Source of the DNA: Reyranella sp.
Lineage (GTDB): Bacteria; Pseudomonadota; Alphaproteobacteria; Reyranellales; Reyranellaceae
Length of the DNA stretch: 17,082 nt
Assembly: GCA_021732965.1 (NCBI GenBank)
Contig: JAKFVZ010000499.1
Coordinates: 1 to 17,082, forward strand
Reading direction: 5' to 3'
The notes beneath the pieces are model-generated. The model had not been told where the DNA came from. It searched no databases and saw only the letters and a program-made list of their open reading frames with translations. Position 1 is the stretch's first letter; every line of letters begins with the position of its first letter. Made by a program: the position numbers and the translations under genes. Positions 6,667 to 14,035 of this stretch are shown piece by piece.

Positions 6667-8592
6667 ATGACAGCAGAACACGATCAGGCCCTGCCGGTGG
6701 GCACGCAGCTCGGCGACTATCGTCTCGATGCGCTGATCGGCCATGGCGGCTTTGGCATCACCTATCGGGCCTTCGATACCCAGCTCGCCAAGTTCGTCGC
6801 CATCAAGGAATACATGCCGGTCGAGTTCGCGATGCGCCGGCCGGACGGCACGGTCGCACCGCGCAGCGCGCGCTACGGCGACGATTTCGCCTGGGGCCGC
6901 GAGCGCTTCCTCGACGAGGCGCGCGCCCTGGCGCGTTTCCGCCATGTCCACATCGTGCCGGTGCTGCGCTACTTCGAAGCCAACGGCACGGCCTACACCG
7001 TCATGGAGTTCGAGGACGGCCACAGCGTCGCGCAGATCCTGCGCCAGCCCGGCCGGCGCCTGCAGCCGGAGGAGGTGCGCAGCCTCACGGAGGGCATGCT
7101 GAGCGGCCTCGGCGCCGTGCATGCCCAGGGCTTCCTGCATCGCGACATCAAGCCGTCGAACGTCATCGTGCGCCGCGACGGCGTGCCGATCCTGATCGAC
7201 TTCGGCGCCGCGCGGCAGGCGATGGGTGGCCGCACGCGCACGCTCACCAGCATCCTGACGCCGCAATATGCGCCGATCGAACAGTATGCGATGGACGGCA
7301 AGCAGGGGCCGTGGACGGACATCTATTCGACGGCCGCCGTGCTGCATCATGCGATCGCGGGCTTCCCGCCGCCCGAGGCGGTGAGCCGCGTCGGCAGCGA
7401 TCCCTATCGTCCGCTCGCCGTCACCCATGCCGACCGTTTCGACGGTTCGATGCTCGCGGCGATCGACCGCGGTCTCGCCTTCGCGCCCGAGCAGCGGCCG
7501 CAGACGATCTCCGAATGGCGCACCCTGTTCGGCGCCTCGCTGCCGCGCGCCGAGGATGCGCCGACGCAGCGCATGATGATCGAGCCCGCGCTGGCGGGCT
7601 CGTCGTCGCCGCGTCTGGGCGGTGCGAGCCGGCCGCCGACGGAAGAGATTGAAACCCAGGCACCGGTCACGCGGCAAAAGGGTTTTGCCCGACGGCGGCT
7701 GCCGATCGTGCTGCTGGTGCTGGCGGCCATCGCGACCTGGAAGTATGCGCCGCAGATTCGCGAGCGTTTCCTCGGCACGCCACAGGTCGAGAGCCAGGCA
7801 GCGCTGCCGGCCCCCGTGCCGGTCACCACGCCGGTCACCGCGCCGATCGCCACTCCGAGGGAAACGCCGCCGGCGGCCTCGACCCCCACACCAGTGCCCG
7901 CGGTACCGACGCCGACACCGGCTGCATCGGACACCTCCGCGCAGAAGGCGCTCGTCGACCAGGCGCAGCGTTCTGCGGGCGAGGCCCGCGCCCTGGCCGA
8001 ACGCGCGGACGAAGCGGCCCTGGCCGCGCGCGCCATGGCAGGCGAAGCGCGCATCGTGGCGGCGCGGGCCGGGCGGCCCGATCTCGAAAACGGCGAACGC
8101 CTCACCTATGGCGGCGGCGCTAGCTATGTCGGCCAGGCTGCCGACGGCAAGCGACAGGGTCTCGGGGTTGCTGAACTGGGCAACGGCGAACGCCAGGCCG
8201 GCGACTGGAGCGCCGACCGCATGAACGGTCTCGGCACGGTCCGGCTGACCGACGACACGCGCTATGCCGGTCAGTGGAAGGACGGCCAGTCGACTGGCCT
8301 CGGCATCCGCGAGAAGCCGGGCGTCGAGCGGTCGGAGGGCAACTTCGTCGGCGGCCGGCTCGAAGGCTTCGGGCTGCAGCGCACGCTCGTCGAGCCGAAT
8401 GTCGTGCGGGCCGGCGAGTTCCATGCCGATCTTCTCGACGGGCCGGGTGTCGAGCGCATCGGCGAACGCGAGCGCTACGAGGGCGGCTTCCGCAACGGTC
8501 AGCGTAACGGGTATGGCCAGTACACCGACGCCGAGGGCAAGACGCGCGCCGGCCGCTGGGCCGACGGAAAGCTCGCGGAGTCAGCACCTTAG
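6667..8592 (+). CDS. Transmembrane Ser/Thr protein kinase with C-terminal MORN repeats
   Basis: A 641-residue Hanks-type kinase. Residues ~18-285 are the kinase domain with all main motifs: glycine loop GHGGFG (25-30), VAIK with K47, E84 in the C-helix, HRDIKPSN with D160, DFG at 178-180 and the PQYAPIEQY activation segment. It should phosphorylate proteins in the cytoplasm. After a linker, one membrane span lies near residues 345-362 (IVLLVLAAIATW), then a Pro/Thr/Ala-rich stretch and an Ala-rich possible coiled coil (~425-465). Residues ~476-634 carry degenerate MORN-type repeats (YxGxxxxGxxxGxG), which would lie outside the membrane. ATG 6667 is taken as start; TTG 6655 has a better-placed AGGGG and is a real alternative. 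Target proteins are unknown. The gene ends 64 bases before nasT. Confidence 0.92.
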   Translation: MTAEHDQALPVGTQLGDYRLDALIGHGGFGITYRAFDTQLAKFVAIKEYMPVEFAMRRPDGTVAPRSARYGDDFAWGRERFLDEARALARFRHVHIVPVLRYFEANGTAYTVMEFEDGHSVAQILRQPGRRLQPEEVRSLTEGMLSGLGAVHAQGFLHRDIKPSNVIVRRDGVPILIDFGAARQAMGGRTRTLTSILTPQYAPIEQYAMDGKQGPWTDIYSTAAVLHHAIAGFPPPEAVSRVGSDPYRPLAVTHADRFDGSMLAAIDRGLAFAPEQRPQTISEWRTLFGASLPRAEDAPTQRMMIEPALAGSSSPRLGGASRPPTEEIETQAPVTRQKGFARRRLPIVLLVLAAIATWKYAPQIRERFLGTPQVESQAALPAPVPVTTPVTAPIATPRETPPAASTPTPVPAVPTPTPAASDTSAQKALVDQAQRSAGEARALAERADEAALAARAMAGEARIVAARAGRPDLENGERLTYGGGASYVGQAADGKRQGLGVAELGNGERQAGDWSADRMNGLGTVRLTDDTRYAGQWKDGQSTGLGIREKPGVERSEGNFVGGRLEGFGLQRTLVEPNVVRAGEFHADLLDGPGVERIGERERYEGGFRNGQRNGYGQYTDAEGKTRAGRWADGKLAESAP

Positions 8593-8609
8593 TCGCGTTC
8601 CACTGTTGC

Positions 8610-8625
8610 TGGCATGGTTGTTGCG
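8610..8625 (+). promoter_or_regulatory. Candidate sigma-54 (-24/-12) promoter of nasT
   Basis: TGGCATGGTTGTTGCG matches the sigma-54 consensus TGGCAC-G-N4-TTGC, differing at one -24-box base and the last base. The invariant GG (8611-8612) and GC (8623-8624) are exactly 10 bases apart. It lies in the 64-base gap before nasT, and transcription from about 8636 would give a ~20-base leader. RpoN/NtrC control fits a nitrogen-assimilation regulator. No clear NtrC site was seen upstream, where the kinase gene ends. Confidence 0.6.
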
Positions 8626-8656
8626 CCCGCGGTGTCGAAGAGAGCATCAACCGCCC

Positions 8657-9244
8657 GTGTCAAAGCCGCTGTCCGTAGTGCTGATCGACGACAATCCCAC
8701 CCGCGCCGAGATCGTGGAGTTGGGACTGCGCGATGCCGGCTATGTTCTCCTGGCGCGGCTCGACGGCACCCACGACCTCGCGACGCGCGTCAATGTCCTG
8801 CAACCCGACGTCATCGTGGTCAGCATCGACAGTCCCAGCCGTGATGCGATCGAGGACCTGCGGCGCACGACGGAACAGCAGCCACGTCCCATCGCCCTGT
8901 TCGCCGATCGCTCCGATCCCGCGATCATCGCGGCAGGCATGGAGGCGGGCGTGTCCGCCTATGTCGTGAAGGGCCTGACGCAGGACCGTGTGCAGCCGGT
9001 CGTCGACGTAGCGGTCGCACACTTCAATCGCTATCACGCGATGCGCGAGGAGCTCGAGCGGGCGCGTCTGTCGCTGGTGGAACGCAAGACTGTCGATCGC
9101 GCCAAGGGCCTCCTGATGGAGCAGAAGGGCATCGGCGAGGAGGCCGCCTACAAGGTGCTGCGAAAACTCGCGATGGATCAGAACAAGCGGATCGGCGAAG
9201 TGGCCCAGGACATCCTGACCTACGCGCGGGCACTGAAGTTCTGA
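8657..9244 (+). CDS. nasT: Nitrate-responsive ANTAR antiterminator/response regulator NasT
   Basis: A 195-residue receiver-ANTAR protein. Residues ~5-120 are the receiver: acidic pair D11/D12, putative acceptor position D58 in VVSIDSP, and K105 in AYVVKG. Residues ~132-190 are the ANTAR RNA-binding domain with TVDRAKGLLMEQKGIGEEAA and YKVLRKLAMDQNKRIGEVAQ. NasT binds leader RNA hairpins with six-base loops and prevents termination ahead of nitrate-assimilation genes; the sensor NasS sequesters it when nitrate is absent. The leader and nasS directly downstream support the call. The GTG at 8657 is the only start close to the first receiver strand (LSVVLIDDN); its ribosome site is weak (AGAG). 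A sigma-54-type promoter lies just upstream. Confidence 0.93.
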   Translation: MSKPLSVVLIDDNPTRAEIVELGLRDAGYVLLARLDGTHDLATRVNVLQPDVIVVSIDSPSRDAIEDLRRTTEQQPRPIALFADRSDPAIIAAGMEAGVSAYVVKGLTQDRVQPVVDVAVAHFNRYHAMREELERARLSLVERKTVDRAKGLLMEQKGIGEEAAYKVLRKLAMDQNKRIGEVAQDILTYARALKF

Positions 9245-9247
9245 CTG

Positions 9248-9360
9248 TCTTGTCGTCCTGAGCGATAGCGAAGGACCTCGCAGAACGATCAGATATGGAC
9301 AGCCGTTACCGAGTCTGTAGCAGGCGGGAGATCCTTCGCTGCGCTCAGGATGACAAAAGA
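9248..9360. repeat. Second type of paired inverted hairpin repeat (CCTGAGCG type)
   Basis: An inverted pair with arms at 9248-9279 (contains GTCCTGAGCGATAGCGAAGG) and 9328-9360 (contains ATCCTTCGCTGCGCTCAGGA), separated by about 48 bases. Each arm is itself a hairpin, with GTCCT/AGGAC on the left and ATCCT/AGGAT on the right, a compensated difference. This resembles a repeat seen in many proteobacteria, where it is often mistranslated as HPERSEGSP. It starts 3 bases after the nasT stop codon and may stabilise the nasT transcript 3' end. Confidence 0.75.
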
Positions 9361-9379
9361 GTCGGTTTGCCTGCCTCTT

Positions 9380-9395
9380 TGGCGGCCATGCTGCA
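9380..9395 (+). promoter_or_regulatory. Candidate sigma-54 promoter of the nasS-nrt-nir operon
   Basis: TGGCGGCCATGCTGCA has the invariant GG (9381-9382) and GC (9393-9394) with the exact 10-base spacing, plus TGGC and TGCA boxes, but lacks the A and C of the -24 box. Transcription would begin near 9406 and give a leader of about 255 bases containing all the hairpins. It is weaker than the nasT match. Between it and the first leader hairpin (9396-9524) I see only a short CCCC-AAA-GGGG hairpin. Confidence 0.4.
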
Positions 9396-9524
9396 TTTGC
9401 GAGCATTCGATAACACGCCCCCAAAGGGGTGATTTTCGAGGTCTCCGACACTTTCACTGATGGATCAGCCACTTGGCCGATCGCGGCGGCAACTTCGGCG
9501 GTTGGCATGCTTCCTGCTGAACTA

Positions 9525-9604
9525 CAGGCGAGGCGCCCAATGACGGGCGGCTCCTGAATTTCGGGCAGGCCAATGGCGGTCTGCCCTTACGGACAACGAC
9601 GTCC
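9525..9604 (+). promoter_or_regulatory. NasT-binding ANTAR leader: three hexaloop hairpins
   Basis: Three tandem hairpins have six-base loops with A at position 1 and G at position 4, the signature recognised by ANTAR proteins. Hairpin 1: CGCCC-AATGAC-GGGCG (9534-9549), with further pairing out to 9525-9556. Hairpin 2: GGGCAGGCC-AATGGC-GGTCTGCCC (9563-9586; nine pairs including one G-U). Hairpin 3: GGAC-AACGAC-GTCC (9591-9604). Linkers are 6 and 4 bases. Hairpin 3 shares 9598-9604 with the 5' arm of the terminator, so the two cannot form together. Described leaders have two such hairpins, the second competing with the terminator; here hairpins 2 and 3 would fit that pair, with hairpin 1 extra. 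The intact nasT gene just upstream supports the assignment. Confidence 0.85.
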
Positions 9605-9647
9605 CACACGGCCGCTTCATCGCGGCCGCCTGGGGCGTCTTTTTTTT
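9598..9647 (+). terminator. Intrinsic terminator in the nas leader (attenuator)
   Basis: The lower stem pairs GACGTCCCA (9598-9606) with TGGGGCGTC (9631-9639), nine pairs with one G-U. After a 2x2 internal loop, the upper stem pairs CGGCCGC (9609-9615) with GCGGCCG (9622-9628) around a six-base loop, TTCATC. Eight T residues follow (9640-9647). It ends 13 bases before the nasS start, so it can work only as a conditional terminator of the operon. Its own loop lacks the A1/G4 pattern. Confidence 0.93.
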
Positions 9648-9660
9648 GGAGTCGAGTCTG

Positions 9661-10884
9661 GTGGGACAAGTCGAGCGACCGAAGGTGAGGGTGGGGTTCA
9701 TTCCCCTGATCGACTGCGCGCCCTTGCTGTTCGCGGAGGTGCTCGGCCTCTACGAGCGTCACGGTCTCGACGTCGAGCTGCGCCGCGAGGTCTCGTGGTC
9801 GAACATCCGCGACAAGCTCGCGGTCGGCCTGCTCGACGCGGCGCACATGCTGTCGCCGATGCCGCTCGCGACCACGCTCGGCATCGACAGCGTCAACGTC
9901 CCGATGATCGCGGCCATGACGCTGCACCTGAACGGCAATTCGATCACGCTGTCGAACGGCCTGTGGCGCGAGATCGAGGACGCTGCGCCCGAACATGTCG
10001 GCGCCAATCGCCCGGCCGGCGTACCGCTCGATGCCCGCGCCCTGGCCGCCGTCGTTGCTCGCCGTGCGCGCGAGGGCCGCCCGCCCATCACGCTGGCGTC
10101 GGTCTTCACCTATTCCTCGCACAATCACCTGCTGCGACTGTGGCTGGCATCGGGCGGTATCGATCCTGACCGTGAGGTTCGGCTGACCGTCGTGCCGCCG
10201 CCGCACATGGTGGCGCATCTCTAGGGCGGCACGATCGACGGCTATTGCGTCGGCGAGCCGTGGAACCAGCAATCCGCGACCCTCGGCATCGGCCGCATCG
10301 CCGCGTCCAGCCGGCAGATCTGGGACTCGATGCCGGAGAAGATCCTCGGCACGACCGAGGCCTGGGCCCAGCGCAATCCCAAGACTCTCATTGCTCTCGT
10401 GAAGGCCGTCACCGAGGCCGGCGCCTGGCTCGACGAACCGGCCAACCGGCCCGAGGCGGCGCGCATCCTGGCGATGCCGCGCTTCCTCAATGTGCCGGCG
10501 GAGGTGATCGGCCGCTCGTTGAGTCTTCCGGACTTCCACATCTTCCATCGCCAGCTCGCCAACTTCCCGTGGCGCAGCCATGCCGACTGGTACCTGTCGC
10601 AGATGGTGCGATGGGGCCAGGTCGAGCCGCGCCCCGACATGCGCGCCGTCGCGGACCGCGTGTTCCGCAGCGACATCTACCGCGCCGCCGCCAGCGAGCT
10701 TGGCCTGCCGTGCCCGCTCGGCGACCGCAAGGTCGAGGGTGCGCATTCCGATCCCTGGATCCTGCCGACCAACGGCGCGCCGGTCGCGATGGGCCCAGAC
10801 AGTTTTCTCGATGGGTCGGTGTTCGACACCAACATCAAAACCTCAACGACTTTCGAACAGCAGGAGAGCAATCATGGCGACTAG
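9661..10884 (+). pseudogene. nasS: Nitrate sensor NasS (NrtA-like), interrupted by an in-frame TAG
   Basis: The frame encodes a 407-codon protein of the nitrate-binding NrtA/NasS family without a signal peptide, as expected for the cytoplasmic sensor that binds nitrate and holds NasT. Recognisable segments are VRVGFIPLIDCAPLLFAEVL, VELRREVSWSNIRDKLAVGL, FTYSSHNHLLRLWLASGG, VVPPPHMVAHL, then TAG (10222-10224), then GGTIDGYCVGEPWN and a normal remainder to 10884. The interruption is one codon with no frameshift. In the paralogue NrtA the same position is Lys (MVANMKVG), so AAG to TAG would be enough. The first piece alone (187 residues) lacks the second half of the binding cleft. The GTG at 9661 has GGAG 9 bases upstream; TTG 9646 is an alternative. 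The end overlaps nrtA by 11 bp. Sequencing error or amber suppression remain possible. Confidence 0.85.
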
Positions 10885-12187
10885 CAACGGCCGCAAGGGT
10901 CTGGGACGGCGCAACCTTTTCAAGAGCGCCTCCGGCGTCGCGGCGACGGCCGCCCTGATGAGCGCCGTGCGCGCCTCCTTCCCGGGCGGCGCCTTCGCGC
11001 AAGGAGCGGGTGTCGAGACCAACAAGGTGACGCTGGGCTTCATCGCGCTCACCGACGCTTCGCCGCTGATCATCGCCAAGGAAAAGAAGCTCTTCGACAA
11101 GTACGGAATTACCGAGGCCAACGTCGCCAAGCAGGCTTCATGGGGCACGACCCGCGACAATCTCGTCCTGGGCGGCGGCTCGGGCGGCATCGACGGCGCG
11201 CACATCCTGACGCCCAAGCCGTATCAGATCACGCTCGGGACCACGACGCCCGAGAACAGGCCAGTGCCCATGTATATCCTGGCGCGCCTCAACTACGACT
11301 GCCAGGGCCTGTCGGTCTCCAATGAGTTCAAGGGTCTCGGAGTCACCATCGACGCCAAGCCTCTCAAGGAGGCCTTCGCCAAGAAGAAGGCCGCCGGCAA
11401 GGAAGTGAAGTGCGCCATGACCTTCCCGGGCGGCACGCACGACGTATGGATTCGTTACTGGCTCGCCGCCGCGGGCATCGATCCCGACAAGGACGTGTCG
11501 ACCATTGTCGTGCCGCCGCCTCAGATGGTGGCCAACATGAAGGTCGGCAACATGGACGCGTTCTGTGTTGGCGAACCGTGGAACGAGCAGCTCGTCAATC
11601 AGGACATCGGCTTTACCGCTGCAATGACCGGCGAGCTTTGGAAGAACCACCCGGAGAAGTCGCTCGGCATGCGCGCAGACTGGGTCGACAAGAACCCGAA
11701 AGCAGCGATGGCCATGTTGATGGCGGTGATGGAAGCCCAACAGTGGTGCGACAAGATGGAGAACAAGGAAGAATTGGCGAACATCATCGGCAAGCGCCAG
11801 TGGTTCAACGTGCCGCCCGCGGATATCATCAATCGCATCAAGGGCCAGTTCAACTATGGGGATGGTCGCAAGGTCGCCAACTCCGATCAGCTCATGAAGT
11901 TCTGGAAGGGCGGTGTCTCCTATCCGTACCAGAGTCATGAACTCTGGTTCCTCACCGAGAACCAGCGCTGGGGCAAGCTCCCCATGGACCTCGACACCAA
12001 GGCGATCATCGGCAAGGTCAATCGCGAGGATTTGTGGCGCACCGCGGCCAAGAATATCGGCGCCGCGGAAGCCGACATCCCGAAGACCACGTCACGCGGC
12101 AAGGAGACGTTCTTCGACGGTAAGGTTTTCGATCCAGAGGATCCGAAGGCCTATCTCGCCAGCCTCCAGATTAAGAAGGTGGCGTGA
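10874..12187 (+). CDS. nrtA: Nitrate ABC transporter substrate-binding protein NrtA
   Basis: A 437-residue periplasmic nitrate/nitrite-binding protein. It starts with a Tat signal: twin arginine GRRNLFK at residues 11-17, a hydrophobic Ala-rich stretch, and a likely cleavage near AFAQG (40-44). The mature part begins VTLGFIALTDASPLIIAKEK and has ASWGTTRDNLVLGGGSGGID, FPGGTHDVWIRYWLAAAGID, VVPPPQMVANMKVGNMDAF and CVGEPWNEQLV, all typical of NrtA. It captures nitrate and hands it to NrtB. The ATG at 10874 has AGGAG 7 bases upstream, inside the end of nasS. The nrtB start overlaps its stop (TGATG). It shares motifs along its length with the nasS product, so the two are paralogues, with the signal peptide marking the exported one. 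Confidence 0.95.
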   Translation: MATSNGRKGLGRRNLFKSASGVAATAALMSAVRASFPGGAFAQGAGVETNKVTLGFIALTDASPLIIAKEKKLFDKYGITEANVAKQASWGTTRDNLVLGGGSGGIDGAHILTPKPYQITLGTTTPENRPVPMYILARLNYDCQGLSVSNEFKGLGVTIDAKPLKEAFAKKKAAGKEVKCAMTFPGGTHDVWIRYWLAAAGIDPDKDVSTIVVPPPQMVANMKVGNMDAFCVGEPWNEQLVNQDIGFTAAMTGELWKNHPEKSLGMRADWVDKNPKAAMAMLMAVMEAQQWCDKMENKEELANIIGKRQWFNVPPADIINRIKGQFNYGDGRKVANSDQLMKFWKGGVSYPYQSHELWFLTENQRWGKLPMDLDTKAIIGKVNREDLWRTAAKNIGAAEADIPKTTSRGKETFFDGKVFDPEDPKAYLASLQIKKVA

Positions 12188-13089
12188 TGGCGGCCACAGC
12201 AAGGGCCGCCGCCTCGGTGGCCGTCGCCACGCCCGTTCCCGAGAGCTCGGCGGAGATCGTCGCGTTCCGGCCGCCTGTGCGGCCGGCGATGGAACGCGCC
12301 CTGGAAGTGGCGCGTCACGTGGCGAGCGTGGTCCTGCCACCGCTCATCGTGCTCTCGATCACGCTGTTCGTCTGGCAGCTCCTCTGCTCGGAGCCCGGCG
12401 CGCGCCTGCCGCCGCCGACCAAAGTCGTGTCGGATGCGTGGGACTTCATCGCCAACCCCTTCTACGACAATGGCGGCGTCGACAAAGGGGCCTTCTGGCA
12501 GATTTCCCAGAGCCTCGGGCGGGTCGCCATCGGCTTCACTCTTGCCGCGGTGGTCGGCATCGCGCTCGGCGTGCTGGTCGGCCAGAGCACTTGGGCGATG
12601 CGCGGCCTCGATCCGATCTTCCAGGTTCTGCGCACCGTGCCGCCGCTCGCCTGGCTGCCGCTGTCGCTGGCCGGGTTCCGCCATGCCGATCCGTCGGCGC
12701 TGTTCGTGATCTTCATCACCTCGATCTGGCCGATCATCATCAACACGTCGGTGGGCGTGCGGAACATCCCGCAGGACTATCGCAACGTCGCGGCGGTGAT
12801 CCGGCTCTCCTGGTGGGAGGTCTTCTACAAGATCACGCTGCCGGCCACGGTGCCCTACATCTTCACCGGCCTGCGCATCGGCGTCGGCCTGAGCTGGCTC
12901 GCCATCGTCGCGGCCGAGATGCTGATCGGCGGCGTCGGCATCGGCTTCTTCATCTGGGACGCGTGGAATAGCTCGCGCATCTCCGACATCATCGTGGCCC
13001 TGGTCTATATCGGCATCGTCGGCTTCCTGCTCGACAAGCTGATCGCCGTGGTCGGTCACTTCGTCTCGCACGGCGTCTCGGCGCAGTAG
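12187..13089 (+). CDS. nrtB: Nitrate ABC transporter permease NrtB
   Basis: A 300-residue inner-membrane permease of the binding-protein-dependent type. A cytoplasmic, Ala/Pro-rich N-terminus of about 40 residues precedes the first span (VLPPLIVLSITLFVWQLL, ~49-66), then LGRVAIGFTLAAVVGIALGV and further spans. The cytoplasmic EAA-type loop that contacts the ATPase is at about 201-235 (AAVIRLSWWEVFYKITLP, then GLRIGVGLSW). It forms the channel with NrtA as binding protein and NrtD as ATPase. The ATG at 12187 overlaps the nrtA stop by one base; the GTG three bases earlier is an alternative. No separate promoter is expected. Confidence 0.94.
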   Translation: MAATARAAASVAVATPVPESSAEIVAFRPPVRPAMERALEVARHVASVVLPPLIVLSITLFVWQLLCSEPGARLPPPTKVVSDAWDFIANPFYDNGGVDKGAFWQISQSLGRVAIGFTLAAVVGIALGVLVGQSTWAMRGLDPIFQVLRTVPPLAWLPLSLAGFRHADPSALFVIFITSIWPIIINTSVGVRNIPQDYRNVAAVIRLSWWEVFYKITLPATVPYIFTGLRIGVGLSWLAIVAAEMLIGGVGIGFFIWDAWNSSRISDIIVALVYIGIVGFLLDKLIAVVGHFVSHGVSAQ

Positions 13090-13099
13090 GAACAAGACC

Positions 13100-13906
13100 A
13101 TGACAACCCAGCCCTATCTGAAGTTCGAACAGATCGGCATGAGCTTCCGTCGCGGCCAGATGGCGTCGGAAGTGCTGCGCGACGTGAACCTGCGCATCGA
13201 GCGGGGCGAGTTCGTCTCGCTGATCGGCCATTCCGGCTGCGGCAAGTCGACCCTGCTCAACATCCTGGGCGGCCTGTTGAAATCGACCAACGGCGAGGTC
13301 TTCCTCGAAGGCAAGGTCGTCGACGATCCGGGTCCCGACCGCGCCATCGTCTTCCAGAACCACTCGCTGCTGCCGTGGCTCACCGTCTACGGCAACATCG
13401 CCATCGCCGTCGACAAGGTGTTCGGCTCCTCGAAGAACAAAGCCGAACGTCACGATTGGGTGATGCACAATCTCGAACTCGTGCAGATGGCCCAGGCCAA
13501 GGACAAGCGGCCGCACGAAGTCTCGGGCGGCATGAAGCAGAGGGTCGGCATCGCCCGCGCGCTCGCCATGCAGCCCAAGGTGCTGCTGATGGACGAGCCG
13601 TTCGGCGCGCTCGATGCGCTGACCCGCGCCCATCTGCAGGACAGCGTCATGGAGATCCATGCACGCCTCGGCAACACGGTGATGATGATCACCCACGATG
13701 TCGACGAGGCGGTGCTGCTGTCCGACCGCGTGGTGATGATGACCAACGGGCCGGCTGCGACGATCGGCGAGATCCTGCCGATCGACCTTGCCCGGCCGCG
13801 ACGCCGGCTCGAACTGGCGACCGACCCAGAATACGCGCGCTGCCGCGCCGCCGTGCTCGAATTCCTCTATGCGCGTCACAGGGTGCCGGCCCGTGCGGCG
13901 GCGTAA
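13100..13906 (+). CDS. nrtD: Nitrate ABC transporter ATP-binding protein NrtD
   Basis: A 268-residue ABC ATPase of the nitrate/sulfonate/taurine type that powers nitrate uptake with NrtA and NrtB. All motifs are present: Walker A GHSGCGKS (43-50), Q-loop Q86, signature VSGGMKQ (141-147), Walker B VLLMDEPFGALD (161-172) and switch histidine H199 in ITHDVDEA. There is no C-terminal NrtA-like regulatory domain, so it is NrtD-like rather than NrtC-like, and no second ATPase gene is present; a homodimer is expected. The ATG at 13100 follows the nrtB stop by 10 bases, with AGGA 8 bases upstream. Repeat copy C begins 7 bases after its stop and fills the gap to nirA. Confidence 0.94.
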   Translation: MTTQPYLKFEQIGMSFRRGQMASEVLRDVNLRIERGEFVSLIGHSGCGKSTLLNILGGLLKSTNGEVFLEGKVVDDPGPDRAIVFQNHSLLPWLTVYGNIAIAVDKVFGSSKNKAERHDWVMHNLELVQMAQAKDKRPHEVSGGMKQRVGIARALAMQPKVLLMDEPFGALDALTRAHLQDSVMEIHARLGNTVMMITHDVDEAVLLSDRVVMMTNGPAATIGEILPIDLARPRRRLELATDPEYARCRAAVLEFLYARHRVPARAAA

Positions 13907-13913
13907 GAGCTTT

Positions 13914-14035
13914 CCTCCCCCGTCAACGGGGGAGGTGTCGACGTCATACGGCGACGGAGGGGTCATGCGCCGTGCGGCGATCATGACCCCTCCGTCGGCC
14001 TGTGCGGCCGACACCTCCCCATTTGAATGGGGAGG
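13914..14035 (+). repeat. Paired-hairpin intergenic repeat, copy C
   Basis: A 122-bp third copy, filling nearly all of the 132-base gap between nrtD and nirA. The left outer hairpin (13914-13935) has a changed but still self-complementary centre, CCCCCGTCAACGGGGG; the right outer hairpin (14014-14035) has the standard form. The right inner stem is a perfect 7-bp GTCGGCC/GGCCGAC. The left half, from its GGGGAGG arm onwards, matches copy B's right half read on the other strand. It starts 7 bases after the nrtD stop, in the same relation to an upstream gene as copies A and B. Confidence 0.92.

Noticed and set aside
9417..9427. CCCC-AAA-GGGG hairpin after the sigma-54 candidate as a nasT terminator.
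   Set aside because: The stem is four pairs with a 3-base loop and only a short ATTTT follows, too weak to support.
10222..10224. TAG in nasS read as pyrrolysine or as programmed recoding.
   Set aside because: There is no pyrrolysine machinery or recoding structure evident, and NasS is not known to contain such a residue. Mutation, sequencing error or simple suppression is simpler.
3674..14035. Recurring palindromic units considered as a CRISPR array.
   Set aside because: There are only three copies, kilobases apart, each a self-paired inverted repeat without spacers and with no cas genes.
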